Origin: Conchocele bisecta
Lineage: Eukaryota; Mollusca; Bivalvia; Lucinida; Thyasiridae
NCBI GenBank assembly: GCA_029237695.1
Contig: CM055279.1
Location: forward strand, 60,585,530-60,649,529
DNA length: 64,000 bases
Direction of reading: 5' to 3'
Part shown: piece after piece, positions 42,092 to 51,963 of the stretch
Layout of the letters: the number at the start of each line of letters is the position of its first letter
How positions within the stretch are numbered: position 1 is the stretch's first letter
The notes under the pieces: model-generated
Told to the model about the DNA's origin: nothing
What the model saw: only the letters and a program-made list of their open reading frames with translations
The model's database searches: none
Made by a program: the position numbers and the translations under genes

Positions 42092-42790
42092 CGCTAGCTC
42101 CGCCCTGTCCAGTGAGACCTATGCATGTTTTAAGTTTCATAAAAAATATTGCAAAGGGTGTTCGCGTTATGCTCCGGACAAATCAGTGCGCGAAAAAACA
42201 AAGGGAGATAACTAAACTAGAAAATGTGTTCATAGAACACGGATACCCCACATATCGCTTTGATAGTAAACAAGGCAAAATTCCAGTGTCCAAAAGGGAG
42301 AGATAATCCATGACACGGGGTTCGAATCAAAAATCGAAATAAACTTTCCGCATCTACTCATCAGAAGGAAGCTACATATCAAATTTCAGTGCTGTAGCTA
42401 TTACAAAAGTTTTACGAGTTACAAGGCAAAATTTTCAAATTCTAATTCAAAAAGAGGGAGATAATCCATGACTTGGGGGGTCGAATGAAAATAAACTTTG
42501 CAAATCTACTCATCATAAGGACATACCAAGTTTCAGGTGTGTAGCTATTAGGGTTTAAAAGTTTTACGAGCTACAAGACAAAATTGGAAAATTCTAACTT
42601 GAAAAGGGGGAGATAATCCATGACCATGGGGTCGAATCAAACATACATGTACCAAGTTTCAGGTATGTAGCTATTACGGTTTAAAAGTTGTTCGTGTTAC
42701 TAGGTTGGTGACGGACGGAAGAACGGACAAGGTCAAGGGTAACACTAAATGCCCCCTCCTCTATCGTGGTGAGGCAAAAGTTGTCATATA
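42092..42790 (+). repeat. GGGAGATAATCCATGAC tandem-like repeat, about three units
   Basis: GGGAGATAATCCATGAC appears near 42298, 42458 and 42608. Each is followed by GGGGTCGAAT, AATAAACTTT (first two) and AAGTTTCAGGTRTGTAGCTA. Units are about 150 bp. The array ends with GACGGACGGAAGAACGGACA. Confidence 0.75.
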
Positions 42791-43435
42791 CAAGTAACTT
42801 ACCTTAATTTATCAGTTACACATCAGACGATGAATGAACTTTAATTCTGGTGTAGAATATTAAAGTTATTCATTATATTCAATAGTGCTGCTTTGACATG
42901 ACGTGAAATTAAAACATGCATGACATGATCTGGAAGAAAAACCACAGACCAAGCACGCATATTCAGAATCACGTCTGTCGGTTCTTATCCAGCTCCGATT
43001 TCTGTCACCTGTCCACAAAATCCAGAATCCAACATTGTCGCAAATTTAATCCTCTATGTTGGTGTACGTTAGAACAAAATGTCACTTAGTATATTATCCA
43101 ATCCATTGTAATCTCTTGTTTCTCTAAATAAATGCGTCCAACAATCCCTGTAGCTGCTATCGTGATAAAAAATGTTAAAGGTTCCGTCAGCGCCTCACAT
43201 ATTGATCTTAATATCCACCATTTTGATTCCAAGTACCAGAATAATGATGTTTCCATGCGCCGTCGTAGTGTTATCTGTCAGATTCCGTTGTTTATTTGAT
43301 CAAATTGATGGACAAATTTGTGTCCGCTAATGTCGCCAAGAGCATAATCTGTGACGTTGACTGCAATAATTTGGCATAACTTCTAGCTTGTGAATTTTTG
43401 GTTGAATGAAGTGATCACTATGGTGAATAAGTGTG
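42791..43435. other. Unassigned stretch
   Basis: No palindrome, repeat relation or coding frame was recognised. Confidence 0.4.
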
Positions 43436-43440
43436 TATTT

Positions 43441-43690
43441 GTGCCCGGTTTGCTCAGCAGGTAGAGCGATGGTGTGGTAAACCAGAGATCCCCGGTTCGA
43501 TTCCGGGCTGGTGCACATCTTTCTCACCCTGTGACATTTAGCGCCCAACGTAGTTGCGGGAAGTAACTCTGCAGAATACTCCCGCATCGTCCGTACCGAG
43601 AGTTTATAATGGTGCTCTCCGTAGGTTTCCCCTGCAAAGTACCAAATCACATCTGATTTGCACTTCAACTGTTAATTGCGACATATTTTC
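43441..43690 (+). mobile_element. tRNA-derived SINE-like element 1
   Basis: Head (43441-43517) with A-box-like TTTGCTCAGCAGG and B box GGTTCGATTCCGG (43494-43506), giving D-arm and T-arm-like folds. The acceptor stem pairs poorly, so it is not called a functional tRNA. The tail runs CTTTCTCACCCTGTGACATT to TGCACTTCAACTGTTAATTG and is repeated, inverted, at 43730-43990. These are RNA polymerase III internal promoter boxes by sequence. Confidence 0.75.
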
Positions 43691-43729
43691 TGTATTTTTC
43701 AATTGAAAGAAATGTCAGTATTATACTTA

Positions 43730-43990
43730 TTCATTTCTGTGTGATAAGTACAGAAAAATATGTCACAATTAACAGCTAAAGCGCGAATGAGATCCGATTC
43801 GGTACTCTGCAGGAAAAACCTATGGAGCACCGGAACTCTGGGTACGGACGATAATTGAGTATTCTGTTGCCCAACAAAGGACCGCGACTGATAAATACTC
43901 CCAAATTGTACCCAAACATATGGAATTCGGAGACAAAAATTAAACATAGAATTCGAGGACGAATTTCAATTTGGCAGAGAAGAATGTCAC
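43730..43990 (-). mobile_element. Inverted SINE tail without head
   Basis: ATATGTCACAATTAACAGCT and CTCTGCAGGAAAAACCTATG GAGCACC mirror 43600-43690. No A or B box is found at its far end, so it is a headless inverted partner. Confidence 0.65.
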
Positions 43991-44023
43991 AGTACGCAAC
44001 TGACCATGGGGATGAGTGTGTAT

Positions 44024-44135
44024 GATCTGTGCCTTGTTAGCTTGCTCGGTAGAGTCATGGGCATGGTACGGTAAACATGAGGTCCCTGGTTCGATTCCGG
44101 GCCGTTATTTATCTTTCTCACTCTGTGACACAAGT
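44024..44135 (+). mobile_element. tRNA-derived SINE-like element 2
   Basis: TTAGCTTGCTCGGTAGAG (A-box-like), GGTTCGATTCCGG (B box, 44089-44101) and the same TATCTTTCTCACTCTGTGAC post-head sequence as element 1. Confidence 0.7.
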
Positions 44136-44869
44136 AAACCGTTTTATTTTAAATAAATGGCTATCACTGGAATAAATATTATCTTCACAAAATTTGAATC
44201 GGGCCAATAGAAATCAACAGCTAGAACAGAACGTTTGCAGTAATATAAATCTAATTATAATTTTCTTTTTTAATATTTTAATTTTTATGATCAGGTTTCG
44301 AAAATTAAAATATGCTTTTCTTTTAAAATTATTATCAATATGTTCACCATGTTATTATGGTTAATATGCAATTCACAGTCTCCTTGCAGCTTGAAATTGA
44401 AAGACATGAAAAGTTGTATTGATCTCAGAAATTGTCATGTCGACTATAGGATCGCGTCGAAATAATGACAACATAATAGGAAAACGTAATTTGATACCGA
44501 CGAAAATGTAAACAAAACGCAAAATTGATGCTTTGTTTTGCTATATTATACCGTAGACCACAAATTATCATTTGATTTTATATGAAAATAAATATATTGT
44601 CAGCATGGTGGTGTCTATTAATGTGTTCTTGATATTCGGAACGGCAGTGAGTGAGTGACGACATTTTGTTTTGTCCAAGAAATTGTCAAGGTCAATGTTT
44701 CACTGTTTGTCTGGCAATAACCCGCCGATTTATATTGCGCACCAAAAAAACAGATCACAAATACCGCTGACTTTCTAGGGTAGTCACTTTGAATTAGATA
44801 GATGGGATAAAATTTTGGATTGGAACACGGATACGTTTGTCAACTATTTCGATTTTATTGCCGCATTGG
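44136..44869. other. Unassigned AT-rich stretch
   Basis: Nothing recognised on either strand. Confidence 0.4.
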
Positions 44870-45154
44870 TTAAGCAGAGCGGTCCGCTGGTTTTACCGCA
44901 GAGCGCAGCGTAAAGCGGTCATTCTTTCGCAGTTTACAGAAACAAAGGAGCGTAAATTGCAATTAAAAGCTGAGCGCAGCGCGAACTGCGCTATAAGTAT
45001 TGCAATTCCGCAACCAACTCTTTGGACCGCGGTCACATGATTGCAGTCCGATTGCGGTCCGATTGCGGTCCAATTGCAATTAATGGGAACGCGAATTGCA
45101 ATCCTGCGCTCCAGGAATTGCAATTCGCCTGGTAAGAGAACCGCAGGCCACTCT
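44870..45154 (-). repeat. AATTGCAATT-rich element bounding satellite array II
   Basis: GCGGTCATTCTTTCGC, repeated GATTGCGGTCC, AATTGCAATT and a terminal GGTAAGAGAACCGCAGG. The inverted equivalents (CCTGCGATTCGCTTACC, GGTCATTCTTTCGCGATA) lie at 34265-34510, where satellite array I ends. Confidence 0.75.
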
Positions 45155-47798
45155 GTATTTCCGTGCCGAACGTTGGCGGAATTAGCGTAGGCGGTAGTGT
45201 ACGTGTTGTTTCCGTGCCGATCGTTGGCGGAATTAGCGTAGGCGGTTGTGTACGTGTTGTTTCCGTGTCGAACGTTGACGGAATTAGCTTAGGCGGTAGT
45301 ATATATACGTGTTGCTTCCGTGCCGAGCGTTCGCGGAATTAGTATAGTCGGCAGTGTACGTGTTGTTTCCGTGCCGAGCGTTGGCGGAATTAGCGTAGGC
45401 GGTAGCGTACGTGTTGTTTACGTGCCGAAGGTTGACGAATTAGCGTACTAGGCGGTAGTGTACATTTTGTTTCCGTGCCGAACGTTGGCGGAATTAGCGT
45501 AGGCGGTAGTGTACGTGTTGTTTCCATCCGTGCCGAACGTTGGCGGAATTAGCGTAGGTAGTAATGTACGTGTTGTTTCCGTGCCGAACGTTGGCGGAAT
45601 TAGCGTTGGCGGTAGTGTACGTGTTGTTTCCGTCCATGCCGAACGTTGGCGGAATTAGCGTAGGCGGTAGTGTACGTGTTGTTTCCATGCCGAACGTTGA
45701 CGGAATTAGCGTAGGCGGTAGCGTACGTGTTGTTTCCATGCCGAACGTTGGCGGAATTGAGCGTAGGCGGTAGTGTACGTGTTGTTTCCATGCCGAACGT
45801 TGAACGGAATTAGCGTAGGCGGTAGTGTACGTGTTGTTTTCCATGCCGAACGTTGGCGGAATTAGCGTAGGTAGTAGTGTACGTGTTGTTTCCGTGCAGA
45901 ACGTTGGCGTAATTAGCGTAGGCGGTAGTGTACGTGTTCTTTCCATGCCGAACGTTGCGGAATTAGCGTAGGTAGTAGTGTACGTGTTTGTTTCCGTGCA
46001 GAACGTTGGCGGAATTAGCGTAGGCGATAGTGTACGTGTTGTTTTCGTGCCGAACGTTGGCGGAATTAGCGTAGGCGATATTGTACGTGTTGTTTCCGTG
46101 CCGAACGTTTACGGAATTAGCTAATGCGATAGTGTACGTGTAGTTTCCGTGCCGAACGTTGGCGGAAATAGCGTAGGCGGTATTGTACGTGTTGTTTCCA
46201 TGCCGAGCGTTGGCGGAATTAGCGTAGGTAGTAATGTACGTGTTGTTTCCGTGCCGAGCGTTGGCGGAATTAGCGTAGGTAGTAGTGTACGTGTTGTTTC
46301 CATGCCGAGCGTTGGCGGAATTAGCCTAGGCTGTAGTGTACGTGTTGTTTCCATGCCGAGCGTTGGCGGAATTAGCGTAGGTAGTAGTGTACGTGTTGTT
46401 TCCGTGCCGAACGTAGGCGGAATTAGCGTAGGTAGTAGTGTACGTGTTGTTTCCGTGCCGAACGTTGGCGGAATTAGCGTAGGCGGTAGTGTACGTGTTG
46501 TTTCCGTGCCGAACGTTGGCGGAATTAGCGTAGGCGGTAGCGTACGTGTTGTTTCCGTCCGTGCCGAACGTTGGCGGAATTAGCGTAGGCGGTAGTGTAC
46601 GTGTTGTTTCCTTGCCGAACGTTGGCGGAATTAGCGTAGGCCATAGAGTACGTGTTATTTCCGTGCCGAACGTTGGCGGAATTAGCGTAGACGGTAGTGT
46701 ACGTGTTGTTTCCGTGCCGATCGTTGGCGGAATTAACGTAGGCGGTTGTGTACGTGTTGTTTCCGTGTCGAACGTTGACGGAATTACGTAAGGCGTATAT
46801 ATACGGTGCTTCCGTCCGGCGTGCGGATAGTATACGTGTTGCTTCCGTGCCGAGCGTTGGCGGAATTAGTATAGTCGGTAGTGTACGTGTTGTTTCCGTG
46901 CCGAGCGTTGGTGGAATTAGCGTAGGCGGTAGCATACGTGTTGTTTACGTGCCGAAGGTTGACGGAATTAGCGTACTAGGCGGTTGTGTACATTTTGTTT
47001 CCGTGCCGAACGTTGGCGGAATTAGCGTAGGCGGTAGTGTACGTGTTGTTTCCGTCCGTGCCGAACGTTGGCGGAATTAGCGTAGGTAGTAATGTACGTG
47101 TTGTTTCCGTGCCGAACGTTGGCGGAATTAGCGTAGGCGGTAGTGTACGTGTTTGTTTATCCGTGCCGAACGTTGGCGGAATTAGCGTAGGTAGTAGTGT
47201 ACGTGTTGTTTCCGTGCCGAATGTTGGCGGAATTAGCGTAGACGGTAGTGTACGTGTTGTTTCCGTGCCGAGCGTTGGCGGAATTAGCGTAGGCGGTAGT
47301 GTACGTGTTGTTTCCATGCCGAGCGTTGGCGGAATTAGCGTAGGTAGTAGTGTACGTGTTGTTTCCGTGCCGAGCGTTGGCGGAATTAGCGTAGGCGGTA
47401 GTGTACGTGTTGTTTCCATGTCGAGCTTAGGCGGAATTAGCGTAGGCGGTAGTGTACGTGTTGTTTCCATGCCGAGCGTTGGCGGAATTAGCGTAGGTAG
47501 TAGTGTACGTGTTGTTTCCGTGCCGAACGTTGGCGGAATTAGCGTAGGTAGTAGTGTACGTGTTGTTTCCGTGCCGAACGTTGGCGGAATTAGCGTAGGC
47601 GGTAGTGTACGTGTTGTTTCCGTGCCGAACGTTGGCGGAATTAGCGTTGGCGGTAGCGTACGTGTTGTTTCCGTCCGTGTCGAACGTTGGCGGAATTAGC
47701 GTAGGCGGTAGTGTACGTGTTGTTTCCGTGCCGAACGTTGGCGGAATTAGCGTAGGTAGTAGTGTACGTGTTGTTTCCGTGCCGAAACTTGACGGAAT
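45155..47798 (+). repeat. 51-bp satellite array II (about 52 units)
   Basis: Same unit as 29437-34240 and largely clean. Markers in order (GCCGATCGTTGG, TTCGCGGAATTAGTATAGTC, GAATTAGCGTACTAGGCGG, GTCCATGCCGAACG) parallel 30290-30900 and 32560-33010, so the arrays share higher-order blocks. It ends at GAAACTTGACGGAATGTAAA. Confidence 0.94.
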
Positions 47799-48037
47799 GT
47801 AAATGAAGAAATTAAGGCCAGATATTTGAGACCGATGTATGCTAATTTCCATAATGGATTAATGATTAATGTTCCAGCAGTATAGTGGTTTATAGTTGTT
47901 ATTTGTTTTTCGTGTAAAACTCATTCATGTCAATAAATATGGGCCCAAAGGACTTCTCGTTGATTTTAGCTGATAAGAAACGGTGTGAATTGGCTTGAAG
48001 GCCTTCCGTATACTCTACGGGAATCATCTCGTTATAC

Positions 48038-48256
48038 ATATTTGTGTCTGTTGCTGGAAAATGGGGATTGCGGCATTTGTGACCAGTGTGGATCCAAATC
48101 AGCTGATCAGGATATACACTGGTCGCTATCGAGGGAAGAATTTGGACTGAGTTTAGCATGCAGTATCGAACCTTACCCAAGACTGCGCTAGAACATCGTG
48201 AGATAATCGGGCCTTAAAGCCGAACATCCAAATTTCTCCCGTCGCCGTCACATATC
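48038..48256. mobile_element. Palindromic element, family AA copy 3
   Basis: ATATTTGTGTCTGTTGCTGG AAAATGGGG is mirrored by CAAATTTCTCCCGTCGCCGT CACATAT. The inner GACCAGTGTGGATC/GATCAGGATATACACTGGTC hairpin is at 48081-48123. The right end is the insertion point of fold-back A7. Confidence 0.7.
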
Positions 48257-48547
48257 TACGGAGCCCCGCAGTGGACGTAGAATTAATTGTTCTTATTAAT
48301 TCGTTCCCACGAAATAACAATTAGTTCCCACGAAATAACAATTCGTTCCCATGGGAACGAATTGTTAATTCGTGGGAACAAATTGTTATATCGTCGGAAT
48401 GAATTGTTAAATTGAGGGAACGAATTGTCATTTCGTGGGAACGAATTGTTAATTCGAGGGAACGAATTGTTAAATTGAGTGAACGAATTTTTATTTCGTG
48501 GGAACGAATTACTAAAAATAAGTCCATGTCCCCTGCGGGGCTCCGTA
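48257..48547. mobile_element. Fold-back element, family A copy 7, perfect 6-bp duplication (291 bp)
   Basis: TACGGAGCCCCGCAG to CTGCGGGGCTCCGTA, with CATATC on both sides (48251-48256 and 48548-48553). The left arm is short (two modules) and meets the right arm at GTTCCCATGGGAAC (48345-48358). The right arm has about eight modules. It gives the best boundary definition for the family. Confidence 0.93.
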
Positions 48548-48764
48548 CATATCGTCCCGTGTACATACATGTATGTAAGCTTGACCGGTATTATGGCACA
48601 TTGCTGACATATACATGTATGTACACTTGTGTAAGGAATCAAAGGACTGAACGTCCTGAAACTATTCGCAGTATGTGTTTGTGGATGACACATTAACTAA
48701 GAAATAATCTAATTTGGAAAGCGTTACGCCAAAGATAATAAGCGCGGAAATTTCACAACAGCAG

Positions 48765-49150
48765 CAGCAACAACGACAACGAGTTAAACATCTTTTTTTT
48801 GAAACACATCAAGATTGTATTTGTGCACCGAGCCATGGAGTTACGAATCGCGAATAATCGAGTATGGAAATTAATCGTCGCAGGCTTAAACTACCTTAGA
48901 TTACGAAAACATTTGCAATAACCTATATTTAGCACCAAAAAACAAACATTTATTACACTGAAAAGGCGATCATGCTAAGTTGTTAGAACTATGTTTTATG
49001 GCGTAAGACACTTGTTTTTAAAACGTTCAACCCGCAAAGTATGTGCTGCGGCCGACATTAACTCATTTGTATAAAAACTGGACGATCTCAAATTTGGATG
49101 TTGGTTGTATAATTCTTCGCTAGCGCTCGAATAAAAATGCATGCAAATCG
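48765..49150 (-). repeat. Dispersed repeat family N, copy 2 (inverted)
   Basis: CAGCAGCAACAACGACAACG, TTACGAATCGCGAATAATCG and AATTCTTCGCTAGCGCTC match 23735-24115 on the other strand. Confidence 0.75.
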
Positions 49151-49256
49151 TATTAGCAGCACATGTTAGGTGGTCGTAATGTGATATTACAGACAATTGT
49201 CTGCTCTATATGACATACTATCTACTGGAGACGCAGACCATTGATCCAGCTTATTA

Positions 49257-49794
49257 TGGTGGCTAATTACGGACATTTCGTCTCTTCATTCATTCGCCGT
49301 GTAGAAACTAAGACAAAGAACTTTACAGTTGAATATATGACTGAACCCTTTCACTCCTTTCTGATAAATCATATCGTGACAAAATGATTTTCAGACTAGT
49401 CCATTTATGAAATGGATGTGTTTTGTTAAAACAATATGAAAATTACCAGCAAAAGTGGCAGATTCTGTCACGAGCCGGCTCATCTGGATCTGCACTGCAA
49501 ACACCGCTATAGCGGGTTGTCGGGTTCAAAGGGTTAATGTTAGCCTCTATGAGGGCGAACAAACGAATGAACGCAATGTAGGCTTCTTAATATTCGTCTT
49601 TACGTCGCGCAGAAACGACGGGGAGAGCTGTATCGTTCATACGTTATGTTTCCACGCGGCGTAGGACCGTGCAGCGAAATATATTACTCTTAATAGTACG
49701 AGATAGACACTAATGAAAATTAACGATCCTGGTCTTCGGTTTTAAGCGACGAACGAATGAAATTTCGACACGAAATGTCCGTATCTCGCCACCA
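49257..49794. mobile_element. TA-flanked element family S (538 bp) with nested family T
   Basis: TA (49255-49256) TGGTGGCTAATTACGGACAT to ATGTCCGTATCTCGCCACCA TA (49795-49796). The inner arms share CGTCTC/TTCATTCATTCG and GAACGAATGAA words. A TTAA-type family T element interrupts it at 49346-49533. Confidence 0.85.
49346..49533 (-). mobile_element. TTAA-type MITE, family T copy 4, nested in family S
   Basis: TGAA CCCTTTCACTCC at the left and GGTTCAAAGGG TTAA at the right (49534-49537). The core CACGAGCCGGCTCATCTGG lacks half of the palindrome found in other copies. Confidence 0.75.
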
Positions 49795-49796
49795 TA

Positions 49797-50137
49797 GTTT
49801 GTTATGTCAGAATGCGTTCGTAGGTTAATGAATTGATATAAATACCAACATTTCCAGAAATCGACAGTTTCCAGTTTCCGCCGTATGCTTTATTCCCTCG
49901 TGGGTGAAACTATTACTAAATCTGCCGGAATGATAATCAATATGCGCAGTTTACGGAAACCTTTTAATCTAAATCAATTACGAGACATGGTGACACCGTC
50001 ACGACATTCAGTCGTTGAGTCACACGTCCATCACATTGTCTGCAATGATGACAAGCTGACTGGTATGTTTTAAACAATTTCATGCCGAAAATATTATTTT
50101 TTTTCTCAAGCAAACTTTTCATACTTTTCACCAAAAG
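49797..50137. other. Unassigned stretch
   Basis: A 62-codon frame (49885-50073) has no recognised motif. No repeat relation was seen. Confidence 0.35.
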
Positions 50138-50202
50138 TATATGATGTTACCACTCAGATGAACCGTCTCATCGAGACGGTTCAGCTGAGTGGTAACAACA
50201 TA
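50138..50202. repeat. Palindrome family J copy 2
   Basis: TATATGATGTTACCACTCAG / CTGAGTGGTAACAACATATA around GAACCGTCTCATCGAGACGG. Relative of the perfect palindrome at 3649-3721. Confidence 0.82.
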
Positions 50203-50636
50203 TAATTTCATCGAAAAATAATTAAAAGAGAAAAAAATGTTTTAATAATACTGATACCTGTGAGTCAGTACCTTGCATGAATTGGGTCGCTGTAGTTCTA
50301 GTGTGGCCCTCACACAATGGCCTTGGCTGAGATCGTAGGAATGAGCATTGCCGGAGGCGTCCGTTTTGTCCTTGAGTAAGACACTTTATCCATACTGCTT
50401 CAGTTCAGCCAGCTGTAATTACAGGAAACATCGATTGTATAATTATACGATGTCACCAAAGAATATCCTGTTCCATTGTAACATGCGACATTAGTTAACG
50501 TATATAAATACGTAATACGCAGATGAAGGCTAGTCCCTTAATTTTCATATATTTCATTGCTATTTACCTTCAATGATAATATATGTTCATAACCGCAAAG
50601 TATCAACGCGTGTCTTGAGCTGGTCATCCGTCTGTT
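50203..50636. other. Repeat-derived stretch
   Basis: TAGTGTGGCCCTCACACAAT and GTCCTTGAGTAAGACACTTT (50370) read like pieces of a short invertebrate retroelement. GTTTGGCCCTCACATACG at 12240 may be related. No gene signal was seen. Confidence 0.4.
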
Positions 50637-50710
50637 TTACAGTTGAACCTCTCTAAACCGTACATACTGGGGACCTCCCAGGGTGTTCGATTTATAGGGG
50701 TTCCACTGTA
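50637..50710. mobile_element. Short hairpin element, family P (solo)
   Basis: TACAGTTGAACCTCTCTAAA to TTATAGGGGTTCCACTGTA around GGGGACCTCCC. It matches the terminal 73-bp hairpin part of the elements at 51964 and 58401. Confidence 0.75.
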
Positions 50711-50759
50711 CATTCTCCAAACGTAAACTAGTTTACGTCTGTATGCGTTTTATATGTAA

Positions 50760-51004
50760 CCGTTTGAACCCGGAAGCCCGCTATAACGGTGTTTGCAAAG
50801 AGTGCAGATCCAGATGAGCCGGCTCGTGACGAGCCGTCTCATCAGGATCTGCACTTTTTTAAAGTAATTTTCATAGTTTTGAGAACAAAAACACACCCTT
50901 TTCATCAATGCACTAGTCTGAAAATAATTTTGCTAAGACTTGAATGGTTGCAAATTTAGCATGTCAAATTCGACTCCAGTTACTTACATGTAGGGGTGAA
51001 ATGG
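50760..51004 (+). mobile_element. TTAA-type MITE, family T copy 3
   Basis: CCGTTTGAACCCGGAAGCCC to GGGGTGAAATGG TTAA (51005-51008); the left site is GTAA. Intact core palindrome GATGAGCCGGCTCGTGACGA. Confidence 0.78.
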
Positions 51005-51102
51005 TTAAGAGCGCTACAACAAGGCATATTAGCCCTAGCTGATGCTTGAATTTCATGCCTCCTAGATGCGGGAGTCTTAGCCACACTGGGACACGGCGAC
51101 GT

Positions 51103-51714
51103 ATACATGTATGTGGAGGCGTCTCGGGAAATGGGATGTATGATGTATGCGACCAGTGTACACCCAGATCAGGGTCTACAACTGTTCACATCTAGTCACA
51201 TACTAGAGGTCACATACATGTACACAGTGTGCTTGTACATATTGATCCATTACTACCCAGTTTCACTTGAGGAACATTTGTGGATGCTTTTAACACCAGT
51301 GTTCAACATATGTGTATCATTTAAAAGAAAACACTGACCTGTTGGTCACGTGATGTAAACAGAGTTTCCGTTGCCAAATAATGTAAACACTAGTGGGGGA
51401 CATGGCGAGGTTGGATTTTCATTTCTTAGGAGTAAGTGAACCTATTATTTAATTCATGCAGAACCAGTACAGACCGGCTGCATGTCATGTACAAGTAGGT
51501 CCCACAGTATCCATACGAATAGTGAAAGTAGGAGAGACTGGTCTTATTGGATGGGATTTGGTTAAATTATGTAGTAAAACTCTTTGGCGTGTCCTAACCT
51601 ATTAAACAGCATAGAACCTTATTAGGCTTCATGGATGTACCAACAGGCTAGATGGTACACTGGTCACAAATGACATAATCCCCATTTATCCAATTACTTC
51701 CACATATGTATATT
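51103..51714. mobile_element. Family AA copy 4, apparently split by family R
   Basis: CTCGGGAAATGGGATGTATG ATGTATGCGACCAGTGTACA at the left is mirrored by GTACACTGGTCACAAATGAC ATAATCCCCATTT at the right (51653-51690). The family R repeat lies between. Nested insertion is the simplest reading. Confidence 0.55.
51240..51605 (+). repeat. Dispersed repeat family R, copy 1
   Basis: TGATCCATTACTACCCAGTT to GTGTCCTAACCTATT. Matched inverted at 61515-61915 with high similarity (for example AGTAAGTGAACCTATT and TAGTGAAAGTAGGAGAGACT). Confidence 0.82.
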
Positions 51715-51963
51715 GGGCGGGCGGCATTGTTATGTCGCACTGTATCTCTTCGTGTCGATACATGAATATAACATACACGACAGGAATTGTAAACAAATGT
51801 TTAATAAGAAATATTTTATTTATTTCCTTAGTCCCGTAATTAAATAAAAATGTAATGATTTTGGCGCCAAAATATGAAATACCTAACAGCTACGTAGCAC
51901 GTTAGGGCAATACGTCACATTTTGTGACGTTCCCTGCGGTGATATATCACAACTTTGTCAAGA

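Noticed and set aside
43441..43517. Functional tRNA gene
   Set aside because: A and B boxes are present, but the acceptor stem does not pair well and the flanking sequence recurs with other tRNA-like heads, so a SINE head is more likely.
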